This document shows, in pieces, positions 44,692 to 55,753 of a stretch of DNA of 64,000 bases. Below the pieces are notes generated by a model. That model had not been told where the DNA came from. It did not search any database and was given only the letters and a program-made list of their open reading frames with translations. Source of the stretch: Cerrena zonata (taxonomy: Eukaryota > Basidiomycota > Agaricomycetes > Polyporales > Cerrenaceae); contig JASBNA010000085.1 of NCBI GenBank assembly GCA_038087015.1, positions 62,001 through 126,000 on the forward strand, written 5' to 3'. Both the position numbers and the translations under genes were made by a program. Every line of letters begins with the position of its first letter. Within the stretch, counting starts at the first letter, position 1.

Positions 44692-46619
44692 ATGGCACAA
44701 CCAACACAAGGAAACACAATACACAATGTGCCCGCGCCCCCGTGCGCCACTCTTGTGGCACTGTACCATCCTACCATCCAAATTCCAATTTTCCGAGCGT
44801 ATAAGCCACTCATATTTGGGAAGAGTACTTTCCAACCCTTTCATATTGACGAGACTCAGAGCCTAGGTTCGTAATTCTAGTCTCTACTCATAGAGGTATC
44901 GGGTTCGAATTGACGTTTACATAAATCAGAGGACAAACATTTCAGTCTCCTGGTATGTTTGGATGAGATCGAACGACTCACTTTCAGAATCCGGGATCTT
45001 AGCAAGCAGGGGACATTCGTAGTTATCCTTTCAACTCTATCTTGGGATCCTTGTCGTGCTGATTATACCTCCTCGAAATTATAGGTGAATGGTTTGCATG
45101 CTTCAAATACGAAAGAAGTAAGATACGGCGGGTTTATAACATTCGGTACAACCCCTTTGAAAGGCAGCCCTGCTCTTGGTGAGTCTTCAGACATTATATC
45201 AATATATCCCTACGCTCTCTCATGTGACATCTGCATTGTTAGTTTTACAACTTCGGAAGCAGAGTCCGGCACCACAGGTAGATAGACCCTTATTTTTGAT
45301 GAATCAAATGACCCATAAATCCGGTTACATAGATCTGCAACGAATTCCGTATTGGGAAGATGTTTGTGTGGTTTATTTATATACTATCGCATCTCTCCCT
45401 GATGTAACCTCACAGAATCGGAGAGGGTGGTTTCTCGGTAGTGAAGCTCGCTCATAGGCACTGCACAGACACCAAATTTGCAGTGAAGGTAATCAGGCGC
45501 TGTAACCTGCCGGGCTTTTCAGATGATCCTACGCAACGAGAGATTGACATCATTCGAGCTGTCAAACATGTACGTGCCTGTACTACGAATCTCCACATCC
45601 AATTGCAACAAAATTATTCAAGCTAATCGATGCTATGCCCAGCCAAACATTGTCTCCATAATCGATATATTCCAAGATATATGCAGACATTGTGAGTGGC
45701 TCGATACTGGAAATATCCGAGATATTTGTTTTGTAACTTTTATGCCACCTAATAGATGTAGTGATGGAACTAGCACCGCTTGGTTCTGCTGAAGACCTAC
45801 TCAAAGAACGAATGCATGTAGGTGCGCAGCAAAGTTTCCCTGTTTCGTATCCTTGACTTATTCACTGATACCGCAATACTCAGATCAATCCCTTGTCCGC
45901 GAAACAGCCAGAAACATCTGTCCAGCTCTGCAATGTCTTCACAGAATGAATTATGTACATCGCGATATCAAGCCCGCGGTACGTGTAATTTTCCAGCCGT
46001 CTTCTATCTCTTTCTCTGATCTGTACTATCTCAGAACTTGCTTCTCTTCTCGCTGGATCCTCCATTGATAAAATTATCTGACTTTGGTCTCGCAAGAAAA
46101 CTTGCAGGCGGACCCCTGTTTCAAGTAAGCCTTCCATATGACTACGGCTCCAATACTCTGTAATCTAACCGGGTGTAATCTCTCGCAGAGTATAGTTGGT
46201 ACGAGATCATATATGGCTCCCGAGCTGATTAGCTATCAACAATACGACGCCCGTGTTGACATATGGAGCTTGGGTCGCACCCTCTTCTCCCTGTGAGCCT
46301 CCATGATCGCTTCGCACTGGCTCTTCCTGACAACACTGATTTCGGACATAGTTTATTCGGTATTGACGAAAATCTCAACAAACTTCCACTTCTGCCATGT
46401 GACCTAGGTAACGATAATTTCCTCCCCAAAACTAGGGTTCGATTAATGTTGACTCGTTTGATTTTGATTCCCACATGAACGTAATCAGCTAAACAAGTAC
46501 TTATGGGGATGCTTGAGAAAGATCCTGAAGTTCGGTGGTCTCTGGAAGAGGTTTTGCAATCACAGTGGTTGGAGGAGGAAGAGGAGGAAGAGGAAGAGAA
46601 CGAGGAGGAAGAGGAGTAG
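44692..46619 (+). CDS. FHA-domain Ser/Thr protein kinase (Cds1/Chk2/Rad53-like)
   Basis: A multi-exon gene starting MAQPTQGNTIHNVPAPP. An FHA domain is spread over exons near 44780-45180 (YKPLIFGKS, then EDKHFSLLV, LTFRIRDLSKQGTFVNG and VRYGGFITFG). It should bind phosphothreonine. The kinase domain follows: glycine loop IGEGGFSVVKLAHR near 45417, FAVKVIRR with the catalytic Lys, helix C REIDIIRAV, PNIVSIIDIF, VVMELAPLGSAEDLL, HRDIKPANLLL, DFGLARKL, VGTRSYMAPELISY, DVDIWSLG-like ARVDIWSLG, and LMGMLEKDPEVRWSLEEVLQ near 46500. It ends in an acidic Glu tract. All catalytic motifs are present, so the kinase is predicted active. Members of this family act in DNA damage and replication checkpoints. 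The linker exons around 45190-45410 are uncertain. Confidence 0.82.
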
Positions 46620-47209
46620 GTTCAATTGCGGTTTTCAAAACCTATGTCACTTGCGTTTGAACTTTGTTTTCAACTTGAACACCTCACTCTATGGTCCCCA
46701 GTTTGGTAAGTACATACTACTAGTGCCTCGGATTTCTGGTCAGACATATTTGATACGGAATACAGTGTTTGTTCTGATTACATGTACCAATATTACTGAT
46801 TGGTCAATGACACCCTGAGATTCAAATATCCTAATTGTTGCAATGGTGGGGGAGCATCCTATGGTGTTTGAACTGTATGAAAATCATTGTGAGGATACTT
46901 GTTTACTCAAGCCCCCAAGCAAGCGCCTCTACTTATCCTTGACGTCTAGTTTATGAGACCAGAAACCATATTTCATGATAATCATGACCCTTTTCACTAG
47001 TAATTTTTGATTGTTTGTTATTTAACATCAATAAAGGTAACCATTGATAGATGAAGATATAGCTTGACATCGACAAAAAGTAAAAACAAATAGTCAGATA
47101 GCAAAATTGAGAGATTGGTAAATATAACAAACAAAGCAATGACAACAAGGAGCCTCGAAAGGTGTAGGAAGAAAAACAAAACACAACAAGGGTATAGACA
47201 ATTAGATCA
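46620..47209. other. Intergenic, AT-rich
   Basis: About 590 bases between the convergent kinase and GTPase genes. It presumably contains both 3' untranslated regions. Nothing else seen. Confidence 0.4.
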
Positions 47210-48237
47210 TCACATAACGGAGCAATATTGCAAAGTGTTCTTTAGGGACATTGTGGACTTTGTCTTTTTCAAAGGCGGGGGCAGGGTTTGAGAGTGTTGC
47301 TTTAAGAGAGATCCAAATGCTTCGAGTATGGTTGTAGGCCACATTATTGAAGTTTCGTATATTGGGATCCCCCATTTGATCCTTTTCTCTTCAACCTCGG
47401 TTTGGGATATGTCCCGAGCCTGGATGTGGTTTTAAAAGGTTCTGGCTGAGCAAGGTACCATATAGCTGAGAGAGATATAAATACTCACCAGATCCACCGT
47501 GTGTGCAACAGCAATAATTGACAGTTTCTATTTGAGTTGATTTTAATGGGATGCAAACAAAGCAGAGGCTACTTACAATTTCGGGTTGGATGTTCCGTAA
47601 TTGTAATATAATCTGTTCAGCAACCTCCAAGGTGTTTTTCTGCTCTAAACTGATATTGAGTTGCTATGTCAGTATTGTGTCTATGCACAGAGTAGACCAT
47701 GGGATCTCGGGCTGAGCGTACACACCTAAAAACGACCACAAACCCATTCACCTCTCTCAGATCGGGTACATCGATGCCTTTAACTCCCTTTACCCGTTTG
47801 TAGACATTTTCGACAATGAGATAATCGTCGAATCCTGGCGTGTCATATATTGAGACCTAAGAATAACAATCAATGTAATAAATTCAAGTCATTTCAAGTC
47901 AATTCAAAAATGGAGACACACATCTGTACTGGCAGGATCGCCAGCACTCCCCAGATAATGGTATGTGTGATGGTACACGTCTGCAAAGTCAAAATAAGCA
48001 GGGTCCTTTCGTCGTTGTGCGGACAAACCATGAATTGTCGGATTATAGCCTGAAGATAACCGACGAGAGCAAAACTTAGATACCAGGGATGTTTTACCGG
48101 AGAAGTTCGCTGCAGGTAGTAGGTGTGTTAGAGTCAGTTGCAGTACATTTATGATCGGAAAACTAGATGAACATTGACTAACCTCCGAGGGCAATGAGGC
48201 TGACCTTTGGCCTTTCTGTGGAAACCGAGAGTGTCAT
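47210..48237 (-). CDS. Ras-like small GTPase with degenerate G4/G5
   Basis: The minus-strand start is MTLSVSTERPKVSLIALG. Exon 1 (48237-48183) joins to a P-loop GANFSGKTSLVSKF, a switch-I-like YNPTIHGLS, then after an intron a G3 motif DTPGFDDYL (Ras: DTAGQEEY) and GFVVVFSLEQKNTLEVAEQI. The G4 position reads AVAHTVDL instead of NKxD, and G5 reads YETSIMWPTTILEAF instead of ETSAK. The C-terminus (about 60 residues after G5) ends CSVM, which could be a CaaX-like prenylation box (C-S-V-M). The fold is Ras-like, but guanine specificity is doubtful because the Asn-Lys of G4 is missing. It lies next to and convergent with the FHA kinase. Splice sites of the middle exons are by eye. Confidence 0.72.
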
Positions 48238-49084
48238 AATATTGCGTGTGCTGTCAGCGTATGAAATTAATGGTGCAGTGCAGGAAGTGCTGTCAAACGT
48301 TGTAACCAACACATTAACATTAGGAGGTTCCGTCAAACTCTGGCAAACTCTGTCAGATGCTGTCAGACGCTGTCAGACGCTGTCAGACACTGTCAGACAC
48401 TGTCAGACTTAGAAAATGAGTACATGATGGTGATTCAAATATTACGTTTTAACACAAGCGATTCTCAGGGGAATTGGACCTTTGGAGGAGAGGGTATTTG
48501 CTATGACATTTGAAGCTTGGTAGCTTGAGGTTCAGAAATGGAGGTTCGTAGATCTAGAAGACAAAGGGTCACGCGTCGGCACTGTCGATCAAATCATGAC
48601 ACATTGCGATAGAGAATTTCCTTGGGTCCCAGGAGCTTGAATTGTGGTTGGATTCTCGGTCGACGTCTGTCCTCTAGGTTTAGAGAAACTTATCTTATAC
48701 ATCCTCACTCGAACCGATCGTGGGGTCTTGCCACACGCCTTACTAAGTAAGAATTTTAGGTCATAGCTCGCCGCATATTAGAAGACATTCCCCCGAAGTG
48801 ATGACTTATAATCATCCTGATCTGGCACATCTGAATGCACGTCTTGAATTCTCACTTTTCTAGGGGACTACGACTTTTCTGATATAATGGGAGGGAAGTC
48901 ACCCACGCCACTTCGTATTGAGGATTTAATCGCTGAGCTCTGCAGTGGCTCTAACTCTAACTCTGACCTATCCACATCCTACCCATCTACCCCTCAATAA
49001 CCTCTATAAGAGAATATAACATTCCCAAGCGGCAGGAAGCACATATACAAGCTATTTCGACCTACTATTTGTATCGTGGGCCAC
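48238..49084. other. Intergenic stretch with a 10-bp tandem repeat
   Basis: About 850 bases between two divergent genes, so it should hold both promoters. It contains the 10-bp array described separately. A short ATG frame (48888-48998, MGGKSPTPLRIEDLIAEL) might be an upstream exon of the following gene, but no donor was identified. Confidence 0.45.
48331..48410 (+). repeat. 10-bp tandem array, about 8 units
   Basis: Units of TGTCAGACGC, degenerate at the 5' end (CGTCAAACTC, TGGCAAACTC, TGTCAGATGC) and near-perfect at the 3' end. It lies about 95 bases upstream of the GTPase start. Confidence 0.95.
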
Positions 49085-49724
49085 ATGCCGAACTCCCAGA
49101 GTAGATTACCTATTATCATGGAAGAACATCTCAAGTCCGAAGGAATCAAGACGGAGGTTGCTACAATCGCAGAGCTTACTGTGGAGCTCCGGACGCAAAA
49201 GATCATGTATAGCGAGGTGAGCTTGTTTCAATCCCACCTATTCGATCAAGAGACTGAAGAGGCTCGTCGAAAGCTCGAAAGGCAGAAAAAATTGCTGCAG
49301 GAGATGAATGGCACTCGTATCAGGACAGTCCAGTTTCTTTTCAGTGAATTCCATGCTCTCTTTCGTGATGTAATTGCCACTCTGGCTACGAAAGTCGACG
49401 ATCGCCAACTCTCGGAACAACTTGCTACAATGATCGATGATTATCCTGCACCGGTAGGTCTTATAAAATTCCTATACCGACATCACAGGACTAATAGACA
49501 GCTATTCATGATTACAGGAGGGGGAAATTGTATCAACGAGTCAGCTCCAAGATCGGCTTCAGTACGTACTACGTCAGATTAGAGAAACCAAATACCGGTT
49601 TAGAAGGAGAGAGCAGATATTGTCTCAGATCGACAGTGTTGAGCTGGAGGCGGCACTGGCATTCAAAGAGGACATGTTGAAAGTCATCGCAGCATGCGCC
49701 GACGATGCCACTCTTTCGGAGTGA
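49085..49724 (+). CDS. Small coiled-coil protein
   Basis: Two exons, 49085-49453 and 49518-49724, with a 64-nt intron, give 191 residues starting MPNSQSRLPIIMEEHLKSEG. Residues about 45-75 are a strong coiled coil (EEARRKLERQKKLLQEMNGT). A second helical region spans the C-terminal exon (QLQDRLQYVLRQIRETKYRF, REQILSQIDSVELEAALAF). Charge is balanced and there is no membrane span. Family not recognised. It stands between the GTPase and DR1 copy 2. Confidence 0.65.
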
Positions 49725-50738
49725 GGTAATCTGATATCGCTTCACAATGTACTCTCGGTAATAATTGGAATCCAACCTACTTTGAGACCCGAATGAAGGG
49801 ATCCAGATATGGTGGGCGAAAGGCATGCGTAACTGACATTAGGACCAGTAGACGACGCATTTCGGCAAACCAGATATTCAGAAAGACAATTTGAATCACT
49901 AGACGAAGTGAAATTACATGACGGTCAGGGAACGGTGAGACTAGCCCCATATGCATCGCGTGAATAGGGCGGGGTCATGTCTCTCTTCCCACTTGCACAT
50001 CATCCCAGTGAGCAGCGCATAGCGCTTTGATTTGACCGGCGCGTGATGAAAGCATGTTGATAAGTATCGAGACGGATATTATGCAATAGGTTCGAGCATC
50101 AGTCTCAAAAAGAGCCGGCCAGCGATGCGAGCGTCGTGGGCGAGGATGGGGAACGAAGAGGCTTTGAACATATGCGAGAGTTGAAAAAGGAGGAACCATA
50201 AATGAGTGTGATTGAACTTATCGTACACGGTCGGACATCGTCGGACCCAGTCGAAACCGGTGGAGATGATGGAAGACGTGTTGAGAGAGGAGATACCGGC
50301 AGGTGCCGTAGTCCTTTGCTTCACCACTCGGTGAGATACAGTCGAAGATCGAGGAAGGATCCCTCTCTAGTGCCTGGCGGATATAACCGGATGGGCGTAC
50401 TCGGCTATATTGTCAGCGTGGTGCAAGAGTCTTGGGTGTTAAGGAGGAAAATCAGGATCACGGCCAACATCATCGTGCTCGCGTTTGACAGGGCCTCATC
50501 AGCGTTGTGGGCAGCTATCGACAACACAGCCTATGCGATGGTAATCAAATCAGCACCCCGCCATGGAATTTACACCCACGAGCAAAAGACGTGTCAACAC
50601 TGGTCAGTAACGACCAGCAACTTGAACCTATATCGGGAGAGAGTGGGATACGAAGGCAACGTCGACGAGTCCCATTGCATCTGAGCCTGGCCGGCCCGAC
50701 TCCTCGCCAAGGAACTGAAGCATTATCAAATTGAACGG
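49725..50738. other. Gene-free stretch, 3' half a diverged flank of DR1
   Basis: From about 50200 the sequence is a diverged counterpart of 18300-19199. An open frame 50202-50684 spans it, but the counterpart upstream of DR1 copy 1 is not open, so I do not call a gene. Confidence 0.55.
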
Positions 50739-53550
50739 TCAGACCTGATCATCGAACCTACTTATTATGAACATTGAATCATTTAATAGTTACCATGCCT
50801 TGTTTTAAACTCATGATCAATCAGAGACTGGGGCAGGTAACGCTTACTTGTAATTTACAAGAGACGTAGTTTATATGTTTTAAGTTCAACGAACAATCAT
50901 GCGACTAGTGGGAGTCAATATTCTCGAAATGTGAAAGCAGCTTGAGTACATTCTCAGTTATTGCCGTGAATCAAACCAAAGTTCGGTGGTGTGCTCCTGT
51001 CTCGAACATTTCTAAATATCGTTGAGATCCTAAGTGATGTGATGAGTTGTCGTAGTTTGGGAACACCCGAGACCGAAAGACATACCTCAAAATCTCATCC
51101 GAGAGACGTAGATCCACCGGCTCTGACATCTCAAGGGCTGCACGATCCTCTTCTGTCAGTTCAGAGAGCCACTTTGTGTCGTAAAAGTTTCGTGGTAGAC
51201 CACGTGGAGGCTCGCTGGGAGCTTGTACGCGCGTCGAGCCACGGGTCCTCCACCTGGGCATTTTCCCTCGTTTGGGTTGCGCATTGGGCTTCCACCGCTT
51301 GCTCATATGTACATGATCCAGACGAACCATCCACTCCTCTGCTTCTGATGATCTCCAAGGTATTCTAAGGACAACGTTGCGTTTTTCATCATTGACATAA
51401 ACCTCCTCGTCGTCACTAACTGCTTGATAGCAGATATTCCGCCACAGCGGTACGAATTTCTTGAGATCCCTATCCATTCCGCAGATTTCCGCACGGCGGT
51501 CACGAAGCTAGCACCAACTCTGCAGTCAGACTTTGTTCAAGGTATGCCACAATAGCTACCACTTACATATCTTCGGCGGTTCACTTGTGCGTTAGCCCTT
51601 GCTTCATCCAGTAAGGTTTGTGTAGATTCCCCATCATTTTGCTCGATGAGTAATTGCGTCTGGTAGCGTTTTCTGAGATATGTGAGGTGAGTGAAGAAAA
51701 TATCAACAATGCTAGCAGTCTGTTCAGGCTCTCCCCACCCAATCCGAAGAAAGTCGATCACGAAAAGGTCTTTAAGTCGAATATTCCATGAAGAGCGTAT
51801 GGTTTTGCCGCTTAAGTGAGGCCGCATGGGCTTTAAAACGGGACCTTCACCGCGTTTCAAGGAAAAGGCTTTGACGTTGGTTTCGACGGCAGCTACGATT
51901 GGGGAGCCGAGGTGGAAGGTATCACGATCCATGAGTCGAAGTATATGAAAACGGACCAGGGCCTATCAAGTTTCTCAGTTAGAAATAGTTATAGTTGTAT
52001 AACGCTCGCAAAAATCAACATTGAACTCCCCTGCAGTATCTTACGGTCCTCGTCACGTGGCATAGGATTATAGTGTGGTTTCTTCTTGTCGGCTTTGTCC
52101 CTCGGATTGCCTGCGCCTTGTGTTCTCGATTCTCCAGACTGTTCTTCTCGCTGCTTATCAAATAGGTCAAGCAACAGTCTCCGTAAATCTTGTACAGTTA
52201 CTGGTGTATGCTTCAAAGATCAACAAGTGTCGGAATCAGCCAGATCCAGAGACAGCAATACATGGAAAGCAACATACAGGGTCCGCTGTCAACAGCTGCT
52301 GCATGAAGGCACTTGAGTCCATGATCATATCCTGGGAACAGAAGTGACATCGATCAGCCAGAGAAAGGGGAGGATAAAGATGAATAGTGACCTACGAGCT
52401 GGGTTTCTTGTTCAATGTTTTCCGGAGAGTCTCTTTCATCTTCATTCTTGCGCTCTCTATCCATAACCAGGGGTACATAGTTGTCATGAGTGAAGTTGGT
52501 CCCAATGAGATCGAAACCATCCCATGCGGAACCAGCTTCACAACGGTTCGCGCTTTTCTGTACTGGTGGGAGGATATCGAAGCCATTCCAACCAGTTTCT
52601 TCAGATACCGAGGGTATGGTAAAGCCGTTCCAGGTCTGGGTACTGACCACAAGTTCTGCTGGGGGGCACAAAGGGTCCGGAGACTCGTTGTGAGAGTTAC
52701 ACGGACCGGCGGGTGTAGCAAGGTAACTCTGCGAATTGTTTCAGAAATGAATGTAACATTCTCCGGGCAGAAAGCGAGGCGAGTAGGGAGACATACAGTA
52801 TTCTCTCGTTCCTTCCCTTTACCTTTGAGGCTGGGCTGACCGTGACAAGTATCACCTGGGTTATCTATTTGGAGGAGATCATCTGTCGATACAGTCACAA
52901 ACAAATGCGAGCGGGTACACGGGAGGTCTCACTGGTATAGTCATCGTCGTCGCTCTCATCTTCTTCATAGATTGGTGACATTCTACTGTCATACATATCT
53001 CCAGAGTAATACATCTCTTTCTCCGACGTTGACGTGACCCGACTCCCTTCACCTTGACTTGAACGAGAGAAAGGTTTGAACCAAGACTGCATGATAGGGT
53101 GGGGTGTGGGTGGAGGTGGTGACAATGAAAGAGACGTCAATACAACAAAGAAACAAAGGTCGGTGTGCCACTCGCCACTTGTTAGTGGCACCTACTAGAG
53201 ATATGTATTACGTATGAACCCAGGCTCGAGATCCTACCAGTGATTCTTGTTGTAATCGTAGAAGCAGGCGTGTGCTTTTTGACGATATACGGGACCTGGA
53301 GAGACGCTACCAATGTACCTCTGGAGGCTCAATTTCAAAGGTCACGGGAAAGGTGATAATTAGCGAATGGAGAGTAAATGGAACACTAACAAGGGTGATC
53401 ATGACATGAGATGGGTAACATCGGAGAGTAACGAAGTAGTCACCACTTACGAGACTTACTCGAGCCTAACGATAGCATGAATGCTGTACCAACTAGGCTG
53501 TGCGAGGCTCGATAAGGTACTACATGATACGACTAGTAGACCACACTTAC
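50739..53550. repeat. DR1 copy 2
   Basis: Direct copy of 19200-22011, same orientation, offset 31539. Confidence 0.97.
50955..53092 (-). CDS. Multi-exon hypothetical protein of a basidiomycete multi-copy family (DR1 copy 2)
   Basis: Same protein as at 19416-21553. I found no change that alters a frame or a splice site; one substitution near 51808 is in the LSGKTI codon region and looks silent. Three W-N/D-G-F motifs, the acidic stretch and the C-terminal block with GLPRNFYDTKWL are all present. As both copies look intact, which one (if either) is active cannot be told. Confidence 0.65.
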
Positions 53551-53758
53551 CTTATCCCTTTAGTAATGAAGTTTAGTCGATCCCGCCTCTGAGAAGTAGA
53601 GCAGGTGAATCGAAATGGTTCCAAAGAAACTGAGAAGTCTGTGAAGGTGTCAATAATGCTTCATTGCACGCTACGAATAGGGACTTTCCCTGATTGGGGT
53701 CATCTAGTCAGAACGGGCTATGACCAAGGACTTGACGTTGGATCGCGTCAGAAACGTG

Positions 53759-54022
53759 GACCGAATATCCGAGAGCAGGATGGTTGCAAGGGAGAGAACA
53801 ACGAAGGTGGCTGATGGACCCCCGTCGATAGATCATCGCATCTGAATACCAGTCATATTTTGTAATTTAGCATCCATTCGATACAGACTTGTGACATAAG
53901 CAAGTACCTGACCAGAGAAAGACACGCTGTCACTAAGCGACTCGAGACCCCAGCCTGAGTGGGTTGTCGACGTACCTCACCCTATTTTGAAACTTTCGGA
54001 CTTACTGGGTTTATGTTTGTCG
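53759..54022 (+). pseudogene. 3' fragment of the membrane/coiled-coil gene
   Basis: Starts abruptly at ACCGAATATCCGAGAGCAGG and matches 59673-59937, the last 29 codons and 3' flank of the gene at 58352-59758, with a few substitutions. Identity ends at TTTATGTTTGTCGG. It is a free-standing gene tail, 6 kb from the full gene and just beyond the border of DR1 copy 2. It shows that pieces of the IR2 arm have been moved independently. Confidence 0.88.
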
Positions 54023-54272
54023 GTGGTTTGCCACAGTTGATCTTGGTGATTCTCATGAGCATAAAGTCTGCAGCTGCGGAGTGGCTGGACCTTCTTGATT
54101 GGGACTCTCAAGTAGTTTGACAGCCGGTGTAGAGAATAAATAGGTTTTAGAAAATGAGAAGTGTCATTGAGCTAGTTTTCTTGCATGTTGACTTAGTGAT
54201 CCATACATGTCTAAGAGGTTGGGTTACGCGCCAGTAGGATTGCTATATAGCAATACAATTCAGTGAAAATTT
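54023..54272. other. Short AT-rich spacer
   Basis: 3' flank of the WD40 gene; nothing else seen. Confidence 0.4.
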
Positions 54273-55586
54273 TCAAGTACTCCATACATAAAGCAACGTA
54301 GAATTTATAACGTCAGGGTTGTAAGCCCCAGTAATGATAAAAGTAGTTTCGGCCTTATGAAACACCTGAAGTTCGCAAAATAGGTATAGGCAGCCAAAAT
54401 TTACAAGAGAAATAACTTACACCAAGAGTTTGAATTATTGTATTACCATCTACAATCCAACCAATATAAGATACTATAATGGAGGAGATAAGAGCAGGAC
54501 TTTACCTTCATGGAGAAGTGTCTGGATGAATCGACCAGTGGAAGCATTCCATAACCTTGCCTTGCCTTCGGTCCCTCCTGTAATAATTACAGTCTCGGCT
54601 TTGTCAAGCCATAATGCAGGAAAGCAATATGTGAGACAGAGTCGGGGGTGACTGAAAGACATCTGGAGTTTTCCTGATGGGATGGACAGCACACTGTAGC
54701 CATTTTTGATATCATGAACTAGTATGACATCTCTCTTAGATGATGGTGTCATGAAACCACTAGAAGGTAAACCTCAAAACTCAAATGTGTCACACTTTGT
54801 CATATATGCACTCACCATATGTCTAGTCTCATGGACCAATCAACCTTAAAATTCCATTCTTCATCATAGATGAAGCTCCTAGAATATCAAAACATTGTAA
54901 GGACATTACATTTGAGAATAGAGGTAAGAAACAGACCAAACTCCATGATATAGATAGCTTACTAGAAGCATCTCCTTCAAAGGGGACCAGAAAAGGCCTG
55001 TAACCACTATCTCATGCTCATCACTAGCTACAGGGCAGGAAATTACTGATAGCTTTTCCCAAGATCCTGTTTTCAAGGTTAAAGGCAATATGCATGGGTT
55101 GAGTTTAATATATCAAACATACCCATACTGGGATTGAGACTCCACACTTGTGTGGTGGGTCCCCCTGCGATAGCAAGTACATTTGTGTCGGGTTTATAAG
55201 AAACTTGTTGTATAGAATAATGGAGTGCGTTGGTTCCAGTATAGACTATGTCACAGACCTGGCTATGTAAGTACAGAAACCAAACAGATAAGTTCACTTA
55301 CTTCATTCTTGAAAATACAATTAATTTGTCCTGTGATTGTACCAAATATAAGAGGCGTAAAACCCGGAGCACCGTACGAATCCATCCATTCAAGACATAA
55401 CACTTCGTCGGGGGCAACGACCTTCATGATAATCTTGTTGGTCTCTATATTGTATACAACAATAAGACCTTTGGCATCGCAAACAGCCAGAAGTAGCCCG
55501 TTGATCGCAATAGAGTTGATTCTGTTATGAAGACCGAAGTCCAGAGTGCGCAAAGCTCTGAACGTGATGGCGTCCTGAGAAGTCAT
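54273..55586 (-). CDS. WD40-repeat protein
   Basis: The minus-strand start is MTSQDAITFRALRTLDFGLH. Exons contain successive WD-type blades: INSIAINGLLLAVCDAKGLI...VYNIETNKIIMKV; LCLEWMDSYG...LIFGTITGQIN; VSYKPDTNVLAIAGGP...QVWSLNPS; a block ending VVTGLFWSPLKEM; ILVHDIKNGYSVLSIPSGKL; AETVIITGGTEGKARLWNAS; and a last exon AETTFIITGAYNPDVINSTL ending LYVWST. Six to seven blades would make a propeller, a protein interaction platform. Seven exons or so, all with GT...AG borders; the last two joins use GTAAGT...TAAG at about 54415-54343. Composition is more AT-rich than the duplicated parts. Partner unknown; it resembles the stand-alone WD40 proteins of basidiomycete expansions. Confidence 0.75.
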
Positions 55587-55753
55587 TGCAACGAATATTC
55601 TAGACTTATAATTCAGAAATCCAGTACGGAGTGAGTTTTCGAGTTACGGTACAAACGTACATTGATGATTGTGGAAGAAGTGATGTACAGGAGACCAGGG
55701 TATTGTCGTGCGGTAAAGACGTACAGACAAAGAACGAGCACTTAGTCACGGGA

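Noticed and set aside
50202..50684. 160-codon plus-strand frame upstream of DR1 copy 2
   Set aside because: The homologous stretch near 18300-18530 is open only briefly and in a different reading context; more likely chance.
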